Position numbers and translations under genes: made by a program. Source: Aurelia coerulea (taxonomy: Eukaryota > Cnidaria > Scyphozoa > Semaeostomeae > Ulmaridae). From it: 64,000 bases of DNA. How positions within the stretch are numbered: position 1 is the stretch's first letter; every line of letters begins with the position of its first letter. Under the pieces are notes generated by a model. The model was not told where the DNA came from. It ran no database searches and saw nothing but the letters and a program-made list of their open reading frames with translations. The stretch spans positions 6,645,511-6,709,510 of the forward strand of contig CM076956.1 of assembly GCA_039566865.1 (NCBI GenBank), written 5' to 3'. Positions 31,952 through 40,826 of this stretch are shown here, piece after piece.

Positions 31952-32860
31952 TACAGGGTGTCCAAAAAAGTTGTGCCCAGTTTGCCTAAAGATTGCGACA
32001 AAACGACAAAATTTTCTTGCCAGACTTTTATACGATATTGCTCTTCGGCATAGGCTCCAAATCTTTAAAAAGGCTGGTGTAAAATTGACTGACCTATTTC
32101 TTTGAACTGAATGACTTCAAAGAAACTTTAGCTAATTCTCTATAATTCTACTGTTGGAGTTTTCTGAAATCTTCAATATTGTCAGAATTATAGTGTTTTT
32201 CTTCTTTTTCAAGAATTCAAGAAAAATTTTCAAAAAAACTTAAAACCATCGTAATTTCTAAGGCCAACGGTAGAATTATAGATAAGTATCTAATGTTTCT
32301 TTCAAGCCATTCAATCAGAAGAAATAGGTCATTGAATTTTACACCCACCTTTTTACGCCGAGATAAAGATTTGGAACCTATGCTTTGCTCTTCGGATGTT
32401 GAAATAAAGTTTGCTACCATCCCCATAAAAATCCGTTGAAAAATGGTGCAGCTATGACCTTCAGAAGACCAAATTTGCCTGATGACTGAAACCAGATGTC
32501 GGCCATTTTGTCTTACTATTTTGCAGTGATAAATAGCTTCATATGAGGCAAGAAATCGTTTCTGTGAGGTAAGAGATAGTTGTAAACTCTCTGATGATAA
32601 TCGGAATTTTCACGAGACCTATGACATTGGAGGCTGCTGTTTCAAGACAAGATGGCAGACCGCTGGTTTCAGTCATCAGGCAAATTTGGTCTCCTGAAAG
32701 TTATAGCTCCATCATTTTCAACGGATTTCTATGGGGATGGCAGCAAACTTCAATTGAATACCTAAAGAGCAACTGCATGTAAAATTTTGGCGAGAATCTT
32801 GTTGTCGTTTTGTCGCAATCTTCAGGCAACCGGGGCACAATTTTTTTGGGACACCCTGTA
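31952..32860. mobile_element. TA-type MITE with TACAGGGTGTCC ends, copy with nested insert
   Basis: Same family as 27256-27855 (TACAGGGTGTCC... and ...GGGACACCCTGTA). Outer segments match it closely. A 336-bp 'GCATAGG' MITE sits inside at 32048-32383, which explains the extra length. Confidence 0.85.
32048..32383. mobile_element. MITE family 'GCATAGG', copy 3 (nested)
   Basis: Ends GCATAGGCTCCAAATCTTTA and TAAAGATTTGGAACCTATGC. The target TTGCTCTTCG(G) appears on both sides, and once only in the uninterrupted sister MITE (near 27343), so the insertion and a duplication of about 9-11 bp are directly visible. This length would suit a Mutator-like transposase; that is inference. Confidence 0.8.
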
Positions 32861-32903
32861 GATAATTCCTCGCAAAAAGTTGGTAGATTTATGTAAAGAC
32901 ACA

Positions 32904-33056
32904 TTAAAGGGTCTGTTTCATCCAGCATCCCTTGCACGTGCCGTCTCATTGTTTTCCTTTGTTGTCGCCATTTTCATGGGCCATGAAAATGGCGGCAACA
33001 AAGGCCAGCCAAGAGATGTCACGTGCAAGGCTTGCTGGATGAAACAGACCCTTTAA
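32904..33056. mobile_element. TTAA-flanked foldback MITE (Kolobok-like)
   Basis: TTAA then AGGGTCTGTTTCATCCAGCA, mirrored by TGCTGGATGAAACAGACCCT then TTAA. The centre (TTTTCATGGGCCATGAAAA) is also palindromic, so the whole 145 bp forms one hairpin. The TTAA target with AGGG termini suits Kolobok-type transposases. Related partial copy at 5541-5690. Confidence 0.75.
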
Positions 33057-33770
33057 ATGTCATTTGGTGCTTTGCAGACGCATGTGAAGCTTCTGCATGG
33101 CGGAGTCCTCCTCCGTCAAATCACATCTAGGGCCTGAACGAGGTCCCGTCCCAATGAATACTCATTTGAGTAACTGAAAGATTTGCTAAATATTTTCATT
33201 TGCAACTAGACCAAGAGTTGGTGCACGTCAAAATGAAATGCAACGAAATCCCGGAGGGGGGGGGGAGTACTTAGTATATTTTGCTGATGGGATGTGCTCT
33301 TCTTTCGGGGCATCGTTTTCGCCTCTTTTTTGCAACGCCGGGTATCAAAAGAAGGCAATTTTTCCAAAGCCGCTTGTCAAAAAAGTGTTATTTCATTGTT
33401 TTTCGAAGAATTTTTACGTTTTGAGGTATACTTTTCTCCGATTTTTTCTGAAGCCGGCTATAATTTGTCAAATTTTGAGAGCTGATTGCCGCCGCAAGGT
33501 CTTGTGGCGAAAGCCTAAGTAGGATTATGTTTTTCAGAGCAATATTATGAGTCTGCCTCTACCGAAGCGACGCGATTCAATCAAAGAGCGCAGAAAGAAA
33601 TATAAGGGACTCGGGAAGTAAGTCTACATCAAGACGAGAAATCCATTCTTGTTTACCGACAAAAAGGATGTTTTTGCCCTTTTCGCCTGCTCCGTAGACT
33701 ATATAACATCTTTGGTAGGGTTTCTAATTGGTAAAGTTCAAATTAATGAGTTGTATTTATATTCGTTTCT
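33057..33770. other. spacer with one possible exon
   Basis: A poly-G/AGTACTT repeat start at about 33248-33275 resembles 21325. The only coding-like segment is the candidate exon at 33538-33605. Nothing else recognised. Confidence 0.4.
33538..33605 (+). CDS. candidate alternative terminal exon of the ADAP-like gene
   Basis: Acceptor TATGTTTTTCAG ends at 33537. Entered in phase 1 (as left by the exon ending 29259) it reads EQYYESASTEATRFNQRAQK then EI and TAA. It is tyrosine-containing and polar, but short and 3.2 kb beyond the terminal exon already found. It may equally be chance. Confidence 0.2.
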
Positions 33771-34245
33771 CCCCTTACAAATATTACCAAGGGTGGTAGG
33801 ACACGAACGTGTTGATTACATATTTATTTTTCGACTCATAAATTTATGAGGCTGGTTAATTTTTGCCTTATGACAATGTTAGGTATTGTGACCTCTCTTC
33901 CAAGTCGAGGTCGCGTTTTACGTAGAAACTTTAGTTAAATCTCAAGCTCAACATCAACATAATTCACCAAGATTTTCTGAATGCAAGTTTATGGAAAGCT
34001 AACGTATACACTAATTGCTTGATTTCACCACAGAAAAGTACGCAGAGATAAAATTCCACCCCTTCCTTAGTACGTTAATCCAATTGAAGTGTTTTCATTC
34101 TCAATGCTGCCTTCAAACAAAGGTTACCAAGCAATGTAAATCTGTTTTACAATAACCCCTTTGAAGAAAGCCTGCCCCATTCATCTCTAAGTTGCATATA
34201 AGTGCACGCAATTCATGTTTATCATACTTTTACGAAGAGGGCAAA

Positions 34246-34722
34246 TGAACTCGTAAAATTCTTAGCATCGATGACTGGACAACAGCTTTCACTTTATTTA
34301 TGAAGATCATGTCTCGAAAGTATCCATTGAAAGCAACTGAGCTGATCGAGTATATGGATACTATCCGTTCTGCTGCCAAACAGCACAATTCTATTGCCTG
34401 GCAGATCTACGACTATAAATTTCGCCACAAAATCGCGAACAACAAGGCCGCATCGTGGAAGAGAATCGACCAGGAATTGTGGATAAAGATTTTCTGCGCC
34501 AATCCAGGACAGTTGCAAGATGAGTATTCTGTTTTCACTAAAGGACCCTCCACTGGCGCAAATGGGACTGACAAAAGGAGCGTCATCAGCTGCAACAATT
34601 ATAACAATGGGACACAATGTCGCTTCAACCCTTGCAAGTTCCCTCACATCTGCAATCGACCAGGGTGTGGTGGAAAACACCCAGGAAAGTATTGTACTAA
34701 AAGTAGCTCCAACACCAACTAA
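34246..34722 (+). pseudogene. Ngaro/DIRS-type gag, 5'-truncated
   Basis: Open from 34246 with continuous homology-like sequence before the ATG at 34300 (ILSIDDWTTAFTLFMKIMSR), so the true start has been lost behind a stop near 34243. It ends with a Cys/His cluster (CNNYNNGTQCRFNPCKFPHI, CNRPGCGGKHPGKYC), the zinc-finger type seen at the end of DIRS-order gag proteins, which binds RNA. Overlaps the RT frame by about 200 bp. Confidence 0.7.
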
Positions 34723-36352
34723 TGATTTTTCTCCACAGGATGTTCATGTAACCCCAATTAATGTCGATAGGCTAGAGCAAGAGCTGTCCGATCACCCAGA
34801 TCCTACCTTTGCCTCAACATTATGTGGTCAGTTGAGATTTGGGGCTCATATAGGCTATAAAGGCCCTCGCATCGCAAGGTTTTCAAGGAACCTTCCGACA
34901 GCTCTTGCGAATCCAACTATCGTTACTGCAAATCTGGAGGCAGAAGTCAAGTTAGGCCGGGTTGCAGGTCCTTTTGCTGAGCCACCTTTCCCAAACTTAC
35001 AAGTCTCTCCGCTAGGAATTGTTCCAAAAAAGCATTCTGAAAAATTTCGGACCATTTTTCACTTGTCATATCCAAAGTCAGGCGTATCAATTAATTCTTG
35101 TATTGACAAGGAAGAGTTTTCTTTAACTTATGTTACTATTGATAACGCAATCCAAAGTATTCAGTCCTTAGGCCGAGGTACACTCATGTGTAAGACGGAT
35201 ATTGAATCTGCCTTCCGTTTGTTTCCGGTCCATCCAGATGACTATGACCTCCTAGGTATGCAATGGGATGGTTCTTATTATTTTGATAAGGTTCTTCCCT
35301 TCGGTCTCCGCAGTGCCCCGTTCTTATTTAATCAATTATCTGATAGTATTGAGTGGATTCTTAAGGAAAAGTGTGCCATCACGTACGTGACCCATTTTTT
35401 GGATGATTTTCTAATCATGGAGCCTCCTAGCCATAACAAAAATGGTGATCCCTCACAAGCAGGTATGGCAAGCCTAAACAGCATGTTACTCACGTTCAAA
35501 CAACTTCAAGTCCCCATTTCCCACCCTAAGACTCAGGGTCCCTTGACACGGTTAGAGTTCCTGGGCATTGTCTTAGACTCAGAAAAAATGGAAGCATGCT
35601 TGCCACATGACAAGGTCAGCCGTATGCAAGAAGAACTTGATAAATGGCAGACAAAAAAGTTTGCCACTTTGAAAGAGCTTCAATCTTTGATAGGAACCCT
35701 AAACTTCGCATGCAGGGTAGTACCCCCGGGCCGTCCCTTTCTCCAACGTATTATTAATCTCACAATAGGAGTAAAGAAACCCCATCACCACATACGGCTT
35801 ACAAAAGAATTTTTTGCAGACTTGGATATGTGGAAATTATTTGTTAGGGATTGGAACGGGCATCAATTTTTCTTAGGCCAATGTTGGGATACTTCTGCAA
35901 GCTTATCATTGTACACAGATGCTTCTGGAACGCTCGGTTTCGGTGGTATCTATGGAACCCAGTGGTTCCAAGGCAAATGGGTGGAGTCACAGCTACTCTC
36001 TGCTCCAGGCATCAGTATAAACTGGCAAGAGCTATACGCCATAGTTGTTGCTTGTAGCATATGGGGTCCGACATGGTCCACCAGAAGGGTGTTGTTTTAT
36101 TGTGACAATAGTGCCGTGGTTTATATCATAAACACCAAAAGGTCAAAGTGTAGTAGAATTATGTCACTTCTTCGTAGTTTAACATTAGCAACACTTAAAT
36201 TCAATTTTTACATCAAGGCAAAACATGTCCCAGGTGCTTCCAATGAAATTGCTGACTCTTTGTCTCGCTTTCAGGTTTCGCGCTTCCGGCATTTGGCTCC
36301 TTGGGCGGATGTCAACCCACAGCCTCTGCCACCGGATTGTTTGGTTCTTTGA
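34520..36352 (+). CDS. Reverse transcriptase-RNase H polyprotein (Ngaro/DIRS-type)
   Basis: 610 codons intact. RT: KTDIESAFRLFPV (about 225-237), PFGLRSAPFLFNQL, catalytic FLDDFLI (about 293-299). RNase H: YTDASGTLGFGG (about 464), E in NWQELYAIV, CDNSAVV (about 528), ADSLSR (about 577-582). It stops just after RNase H, with no methyltransferase domain, which favours the Ngaro rather than the DIRS1/PAT branch. The start is uncertain: the first ATG lies inside the gag overlap, so expression may use frameshifting or reinitiation. No protease or DDE integrase, as expected for YR elements. Confidence 0.85.
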   Translation: MSILFSLKDPPLAQMGLTKGASSAATIITMGHNVASTLASSLTSAIDQGVVENTQESIVLKVAPTPTNDFSPQDVHVTPINVDRLEQELSDHPDPTFASTLCGQLRFGAHIGYKGPRIARFSRNLPTALANPTIVTANLEAEVKLGRVAGPFAEPPFPNLQVSPLGIVPKKHSEKFRTIFHLSYPKSGVSINSCIDKEEFSLTYVTIDNAIQSIQSLGRGTLMCKTDIESAFRLFPVHPDDYDLLGMQWDGSYYFDKVLPFGLRSAPFLFNQLSDSIEWILKEKCAITYVTHFLDDFLIMEPPSHNKNGDPSQAGMASLNSMLLTFKQLQVPISHPKTQGPLTRLEFLGIVLDSEKMEACLPHDKVSRMQEELDKWQTKKFATLKELQSLIGTLNFACRVVPPGRPFLQRIINLTIGVKKPHHHIRLTKEFFADLDMWKLFVRDWNGHQFFLGQCWDTSASLSLYTDASGTLGFGGIYGTQWFQGKWVESQLLSAPGISINWQELYAIVVACSIWGPTWSTRRVLFYCDNSAVVYIINTKRSKCSRIMSLLRSLTLATLKFNFYIKAKHVPGASNEIADSLSRFQVSRFRHLAPWADVNPQPLPPDCLVL

Positions 36353-37305
36353 ATGACGAATTACTGAAATTTGCCTCTTATTCACTGGCTCCAGCTACCA
36401 AACTGGCCTATCAGACAGGCGAAAACAAGTTCCTCCAATTTTGCAATCATTTTCGGGTTGAGCAGTACCAACCAATTATTCCGGCAAGCGAGACAATCCT
36501 TTGTTATTTTGCCGTTTATTTGGCCAGAACTGTAAAACACGACACAATCAAAGCATATTTAACAGCTGTTAAGCATCTTCATTTAAGAAGCAATTTTACG
36601 CTCGAATGGGACAAATTTGTCAGGCTTCAATACATTTTACGGGGAATAAAACGATACCAGGTCCAAAATCCAAAACCACGCTTACCCATCAGAAAGGAGC
36701 ACCTTCAAGATTTTTACAACCTGCTACAACCTTTTACGCACACAAATTACGACAATAAAATGATATGGGCTGCCATGTGTCTGGCCTTCTTTGGTTTCCT
36801 TCGAACAAGTGAGTTCACAGTTAGTCAGCAATTTCAGCAAAGCGAGCATTTGGGACTCGATGATCTTGCCTTCTTCCCGTCCCTCGAGGCACCGACACAC
36901 ATGTCATTGACAATAAAATGTTCAAAAACCGACCCCTTCCGGAAAGGAATTACACTAACACTTGGAACTACAGAGTCGAACGTTTGTGCAGTAAAAGCCT
37001 TGAAACACTACCTTCCTTTTCGCGGCAAATCTCCAGGACCACTGTTTCAGTTTTCAAATGGAAGACCCCTAACCAGGGCATTATTCGTTAAAGAACTCCA
37101 TCAACTCTTAGCTTTTTCTGGGCATAATTCCAATCATTATAATGGGCACAGTTTTAGAATCGGTGCAGCAACCTCTGCCGCAGCCAATGGGCTACCGACT
37201 TGGTTAATAAAAGACCTTGGAAGATGGACCTCTGATTGTTACGAACGTTACATTAGAACACCAACTGAAACTTTAATTAATGCCTCAAAACGTCTTGCCG
37301 AGTGA
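36301..37305 (+). CDS. Tyrosine recombinase of YR retrotransposon
   Basis: 334 codons, overlapping the RT-RNase H frame by about 50 bp in another frame. A core-binding region rich in aromatic residues (EQYQPIIPASETILCYFAVY) precedes the catalytic part: FFGFLRTSEFT (Arg about 167), GHSFRIGAATSAA (His 283, Arg 286), LGRWTSD (Trp), CYERYIRTP (nucleophile Tyr 317). The full R-H-x-x-R-Y set is present, so the enzyme could be active. In Ngaro/DIRS elements it joins a circular cDNA into the genome without target duplication. The frame stays open, so this copy is fairly recent. Confidence 0.85.
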   Translation: MGGCQPTASATGLFGSLNDELLKFASYSLAPATKLAYQTGENKFLQFCNHFRVEQYQPIIPASETILCYFAVYLARTVKHDTIKAYLTAVKHLHLRSNFTLEWDKFVRLQYILRGIKRYQVQNPKPRLPIRKEHLQDFYNLLQPFTHTNYDNKMIWAAMCLAFFGFLRTSEFTVSQQFQQSEHLGLDDLAFFPSLEAPTHMSLTIKCSKTDPFRKGITLTLGTTESNVCAVKALKHYLPFRGKSPGPLFQFSNGRPLTRALFVKELHQLLAFSGHNSNHYNGHSFRIGAATSAAANGLPTWLIKDLGRWTSDCYERYIRTPTETLINASKRLAE

Positions 37306-37317
37306 CCAGCTAGCAAA

Positions 37318-37358
37318 TACAAACAAACAAGTCAAAACAAACAAACAAACAAAAACAA
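37318..37358. repeat. (CAAA)n microsatellite
   Basis: Degenerate CAAA tandem array directly after the recombinase stop codon. Confidence 0.7.
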
Positions 37359-37544
37359 GCATTTTGCGATTGTATTTTCTCGTATATGGGGAATTGCACG
37401 GAGTGCAATACGTGGAGGTGGCGCCCCCATAATCGGTGGCTCACTGCCATATACTTCAAAAATTTCGGTTAATTTGCGCTTTCCAGTGTGATTTCATAGA
37501 TCGTGCCTAACTTATAAACAATGTCTGGAATAACCCCTTTTTTG

Positions 37545-37765
37545 CAGCAGGGAGTGACCCCTGGTCTGCGCAACGGCAGGGAGTGACCCCTGGTTCCGTT
37601 GCCTAAAAATGCACTGTATGTTTCTTGCTAACAGGATTGGGGGTTCTCGCGTAGAGACACTGCAGCCTCATCCTGGGCCAAAATAAACAAATCTCTCCAC
37701 AGCAGGGAGTGACCCCTGGTCTGTGCACGGCAGGGAGTGACCCCTGGTTCCGTGGCCTAAAACAT
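37545..37765 (+). repeat. direct repeats in the 3' terminal region of the YR element
   Basis: GCAGGGAGTGACCCCTGGT occurs four times as two pairs (about 37549, 37578, 37702, 37730). Each pair is followed by TTCCGT(T/G)GCCTAAAA. The pair-and-spacer arrangement fits the split direct repeats (B1-A2-B2) of Ngaro-type elements, which the recombinase uses for cDNA circularisation. The matching A1 copy at the 5' end was not found, in line with a damaged 5' end. Confidence 0.65.
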
Positions 37766-38029
37766 ATTCTGGACTAAGATCTATGTCTTCACACTGGTCA
37801 GCTTGAATGTTCTACAGTTATTGGCGCCCCTCCGTCTCGTGTGCATTTCCGTCTTTTCTCCATTTACACCCGTGTTAGAATCCGTTACTATTCTCATAGT
37901 CGTGTTATGTTTGCATCTATGAATGTCGCTGATAAAGACACTTATCTTTGTCTTGAATCTGTATTTATATTCGACGCGATGGTCCATTCTGAGCCCCCAG
38001 CCTTTAGTTTTGGAATATGGAAAAAATTA

Positions 38030-38330
38030 ATTGCCTTGTTTTGATCCTTGTCTTGATTTCTTGTCTTGATTTCTTGTCTTCTTTGCTTCTCTGTTTCATC
38101 TTCAACGGGTATGTGCAACTGAACGGTTTATTAGGCCCAAATGTCTCGTGTTATTTGAATATATCTTCCTTGTATTCCTATGTCTTAGCGCGCCCTCGCA
38201 GAAGAAAGGTTTCAAACCGCCGAGGCATTTGGGCCTAATAAACCGTTCAGTTGCACACACCAGTTGAAGACGAAACAGAAAAGCAAAGAAGACAAGAAGT
38301 CAAGACAAGGATCAAAACAAGGTAAATAAA
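38030..38330. mobile_element. foldback element, about 300 bp
   Basis: CCTTGTTTTGATCCTTGTCT... TGCAACTGAACGGTTTATTA, GGCCCAAATG is mirrored by CATTTGGGCCTAATAAACCG, TTCAGTTGCA ... AGACAAGGATCAAAACAAGG. Arms of about 110 bp around an 85-bp loop. A TCTTGATTTC duplication is present only in the left arm. Confidence 0.8.
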
Positions 38331-38589
38331 TATGTAATCAACACGTTCGTGTCCTAACACCCTTGATATTACCTGACAATTTGCAGCTCCCAGTGCAATG
38401 AGCCATCGTCACCCGGAGCGCTTTGCGAGCACGCTACAATTTCAGATTGTCTGAAAATCAAATTTGGTCTGAGCGAAAACTTATATATCCATGTATCCAT
38501 TTGACTAGTACGGGTCTTCTTGTTATCCACTATTCACAATAGTAAGAAGCACAACGTGCGTTCTTTGCCAGAAGGTTTCGAGACGATAA

Positions 38590-38760
38590 AGCACACAATA
38601 ATTCAACGAATACGTTTTCTATTATTTGAAAGTCGAGTTGTGAGTTGTGTTTCAAATAATAGAAAAACGTTTTCGTTGAACGAAATAATTTAATGAAAAC
38701 GTTTTTCTATTATTTGAAACACAACTCACAACTCGACTTTCACAACTCCTTTCGCCGCGA
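38590..38760. repeat. inverted repeat TTTCTATTATTTGAAA / hairpin pair
   Basis: GAATACGTTTTCTATTATTT, GAAAGTCGAGTTGTGAGTTG is mirrored by CAACTCACAACTCGACTTTC preceded by CGTTTTTCTATTATTTGAAA. The left arm contains a smaller mirrored TTTCAAATAATAGAAAAACG. Probably a MITE with a locally duplicated arm. Confidence 0.65.
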
Positions 38761-38984
38761 ACTCACAAAAAGGGCAGATTTTTTAAAACAAAACCTGAAG
38801 AATAGCTTTCACACCTATGCAGCCAACCATAATGCTTTGCCTCTCTGTTTATTTTGATTTGATTGTTTGCACTCAGAGGTGTGTGAATCGATTCTTCTGA
38901 AAGGCAAACTCCTTTGTCTTTTTGGAAACCTGAATTTTTGTTTCAGAAAATGTGCTGCTGCTAACAAGGACCGATAATGTTAAT

Positions 38985-39525
38985 TGTTAGAATAGAACTC
39001 ACTACTTTTCATTGACACCAAGATACAAAGCAATTTGTGATTGCAGACAAAGGGAATTCCATGCTCGGTTGGTCAAGACATAAACAAAAACAAAGGAAGC
39101 CGCAAAGTGCATTTCAGAAATGGTTTTAAAGAGCAAATATTAGCACATATCGAAAGAAGAAGGATATATCTAAACTTCTGCCTCGGGCATTTTATTTTTT
39201 TCGTACAGAAGCTGAGCAGTAAGTGTTTTGATTACACCTAAGAATTGAATCCCCTCCCAATTGGCTTCTGCACAAAATAAATAAAATGCCCGAGGCAGAA
39301 GTTTAGATATATCCTTCTTCTTTCGATATGTGCTAATATTTGCTCTTGAAAACCATTTCTGGAATGCACCACGAGCGAGCTAGCGACCCGGGTTTCAGGG
39401 CAATTTTTGCTGCTTGCTTTGTTTTTGTTTATGTCTTGACCAACAGAGCATGGAATTCCCTTTGTCTGCAATCACAAATTGCTTTGTATCTAGGTGTCAA
39501 TGAAAAGTAGCGAGTCCAATTGTAA
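38985..39525. mobile_element. foldback element 'GACTGCAGACAAAGG', copy 3
   Basis: The left arm (CTACTTTTCATTGACACC, TTGTGATTGCAGACAAAGGG) is mirrored on the right (CCCTTTGTCTGCAATCACAA, GGTGTCAATGAAAAGTAG). GAAGAAGGATATATCTAAAC pairs with TTTAGATATATCCTTCTTC. The arms match nearly base for base over about 240 bp, so this is the youngest of the three copies. The mirrored open frames (MQTKGIPCSVGQDINKNK on both strands) result from the symmetry. Confidence 0.85.
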
Positions 39526-40157
39526 CACTATCTGTACTTGTTGCTGCTGCACACTCCCACTATTACGTTACTATGGATTCGAAAAGATTTGTAAAGGCAT
39601 TTGGAGTAACAGGCTTATATTCATTTCTTTTGGAATTGTTATTTACTCAATTTTTGGTGATTTTGTCTCGCATATCGAGTTGCTGTTAAATGTTATCGAT
39701 GAAGCGATGCAAAACCTTGACATTCCATTCAACGTAGAAACTGTCTCGAGGCAATGTTTGTTGCGTACCGTTCTTGTTACACAATACAGGACCCGTTAAG
39801 GAACCTGCGGAAACTTTAAACATTTATCTGAAACATTCTTGACAATTCTTATTTGATACAGCAATGTAAGCAATGTAAGCAAAACGGAGAGCGTATCTGC
39901 TCCGCGAGGAAACTCTGGGGGATACGCATCTTGCGGAAGGACAGACGGAGGAGGTCTGTTGCTCATTTTTCATAAAACTGCCATATTCTGATTCCTAAAA
40001 TTTTCCTTCGTGACGCTTGCTTAAAATTGCTAGGAAAGCTTTTGTGAGTACATCGCTGGATTACTGCCAATTTTTTCCGATTTTCTGCCAGTTTAAGCCA
40101 AATGGACTCGTGCATAGTGGATATTGTGATTTAAAATCGAATCACGAAAATGGTATA
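39526..40157. other. spacer, nothing recognised
   Basis: A 101-codon open frame (39494-39799) overlaps the foldback and has no domain or splice support. No repeats or RNAs seen. Confidence 0.4.
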
Positions 40158-40660
40158 TACAGTAAAATGCCACGTATAAGAACCTACAATTTTACAAGTC
40201 AGCCTGACTAGGTTCTTATGTTTTGGGCATTTAATGGGAAATGAGCTCTTAAGGTTCATAAATTGGTTCTTGTTTTATTCAGGGCTGTCAGGAATTTGTT
40301 TTCTTTGGATTCAAACTTCAAGCCTATTATTTACTGTCAGTTAACATCACTTGAGCTCATGAGGTATTATTCACAACAGAAATTGGTGGAAGAATCATGA
40401 ATTTTTATAAAATCTAAAGTAAAGCTTTCAAAAGCTTCTCATCGAATTTTATAAAACTTTCTGATTCTTCCACAAACTTCTCTTGTGAATAAGACCCCAT
40501 GATCTCTACAAATAAGAACCTAGTTCAAATTTCAGGCTGAATGGGTCGTGGAATGAGTTCTTATACAATGAGGGTCTAATTGCAAAATCTCAGCCTGCAG
40601 GTTCTTAATCCACTATAGGTTCTTAATCCACTAGGTTCTTATAGGCGGGTTTTTACTGTA
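40158..40660. mobile_element. TA-type MITE with TACAGTAAAA ends
   Basis: Left TACAGTAAAATGCCACGTAT then AAGAACCTA; right AGGTTCTTATAGGCGGGTTT then TTACTGTA. The internal TAAGAACCTA motif is repeated. 503 bp. It lies 167 bp upstream of the POMGNT1 start codon, so it may overlap that promoter. Confidence 0.8.
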
Positions 40661-40826
40661 CCCGTAGCCTTAACATGTTATATTACCCCCGGAGAGGCAA
40701 CATATCTGACAACGAACAAACAGTCTAGGTGTCACCAGCAAGTAATTATCAAGTATTACGTTCTTTAGTTTCGATATAAGTGAAAATGAGAAGTACACGT
40801 TGAGTACTCATTGAAGCTACATCAAA

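Larger units (their letters stand above)
33783..38375. mobile_element. interval bounded by about 48-bp inverted repeats around the YR retrotransposon
   Basis: AATATTACCAAGGGTGGTAG, GACACGAACGTGTTGATTAC, ATATTTATT (33783-33831) is mirrored at about 38326-38375 (AATAAATATGTAATCAACAC, GTTCGTGTCC, CACCCTTGATATTA). The interval encloses the YR retrotransposon and a foldback. It may be the ends of a larger DNA element into which the retroelement inserted, or DIRS-like inverted termini; I cannot decide. Confidence 0.4.

Noticed and set aside
33486..33520. CTGATT...GGCGAAAG considered as another hammerhead motif
   Set aside because: The core lacks the conserved G-A after CUGAU, and the stem pairing is poor.
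34520..36352. RT-RNase H ORF considered as an LTR retrotransposon or viral pol
   Set aside because: No protease, no DDE integrase and no LTRs. A tyrosine recombinase follows directly, which defines a YR (Ngaro/DIRS) element.
39041..39471. Two similar proteins beginning MQTKGIPCSVGQDINKNK on opposite strands
   Set aside because: Again produced by foldback arm symmetry. The sequence has no protein-family resemblance.
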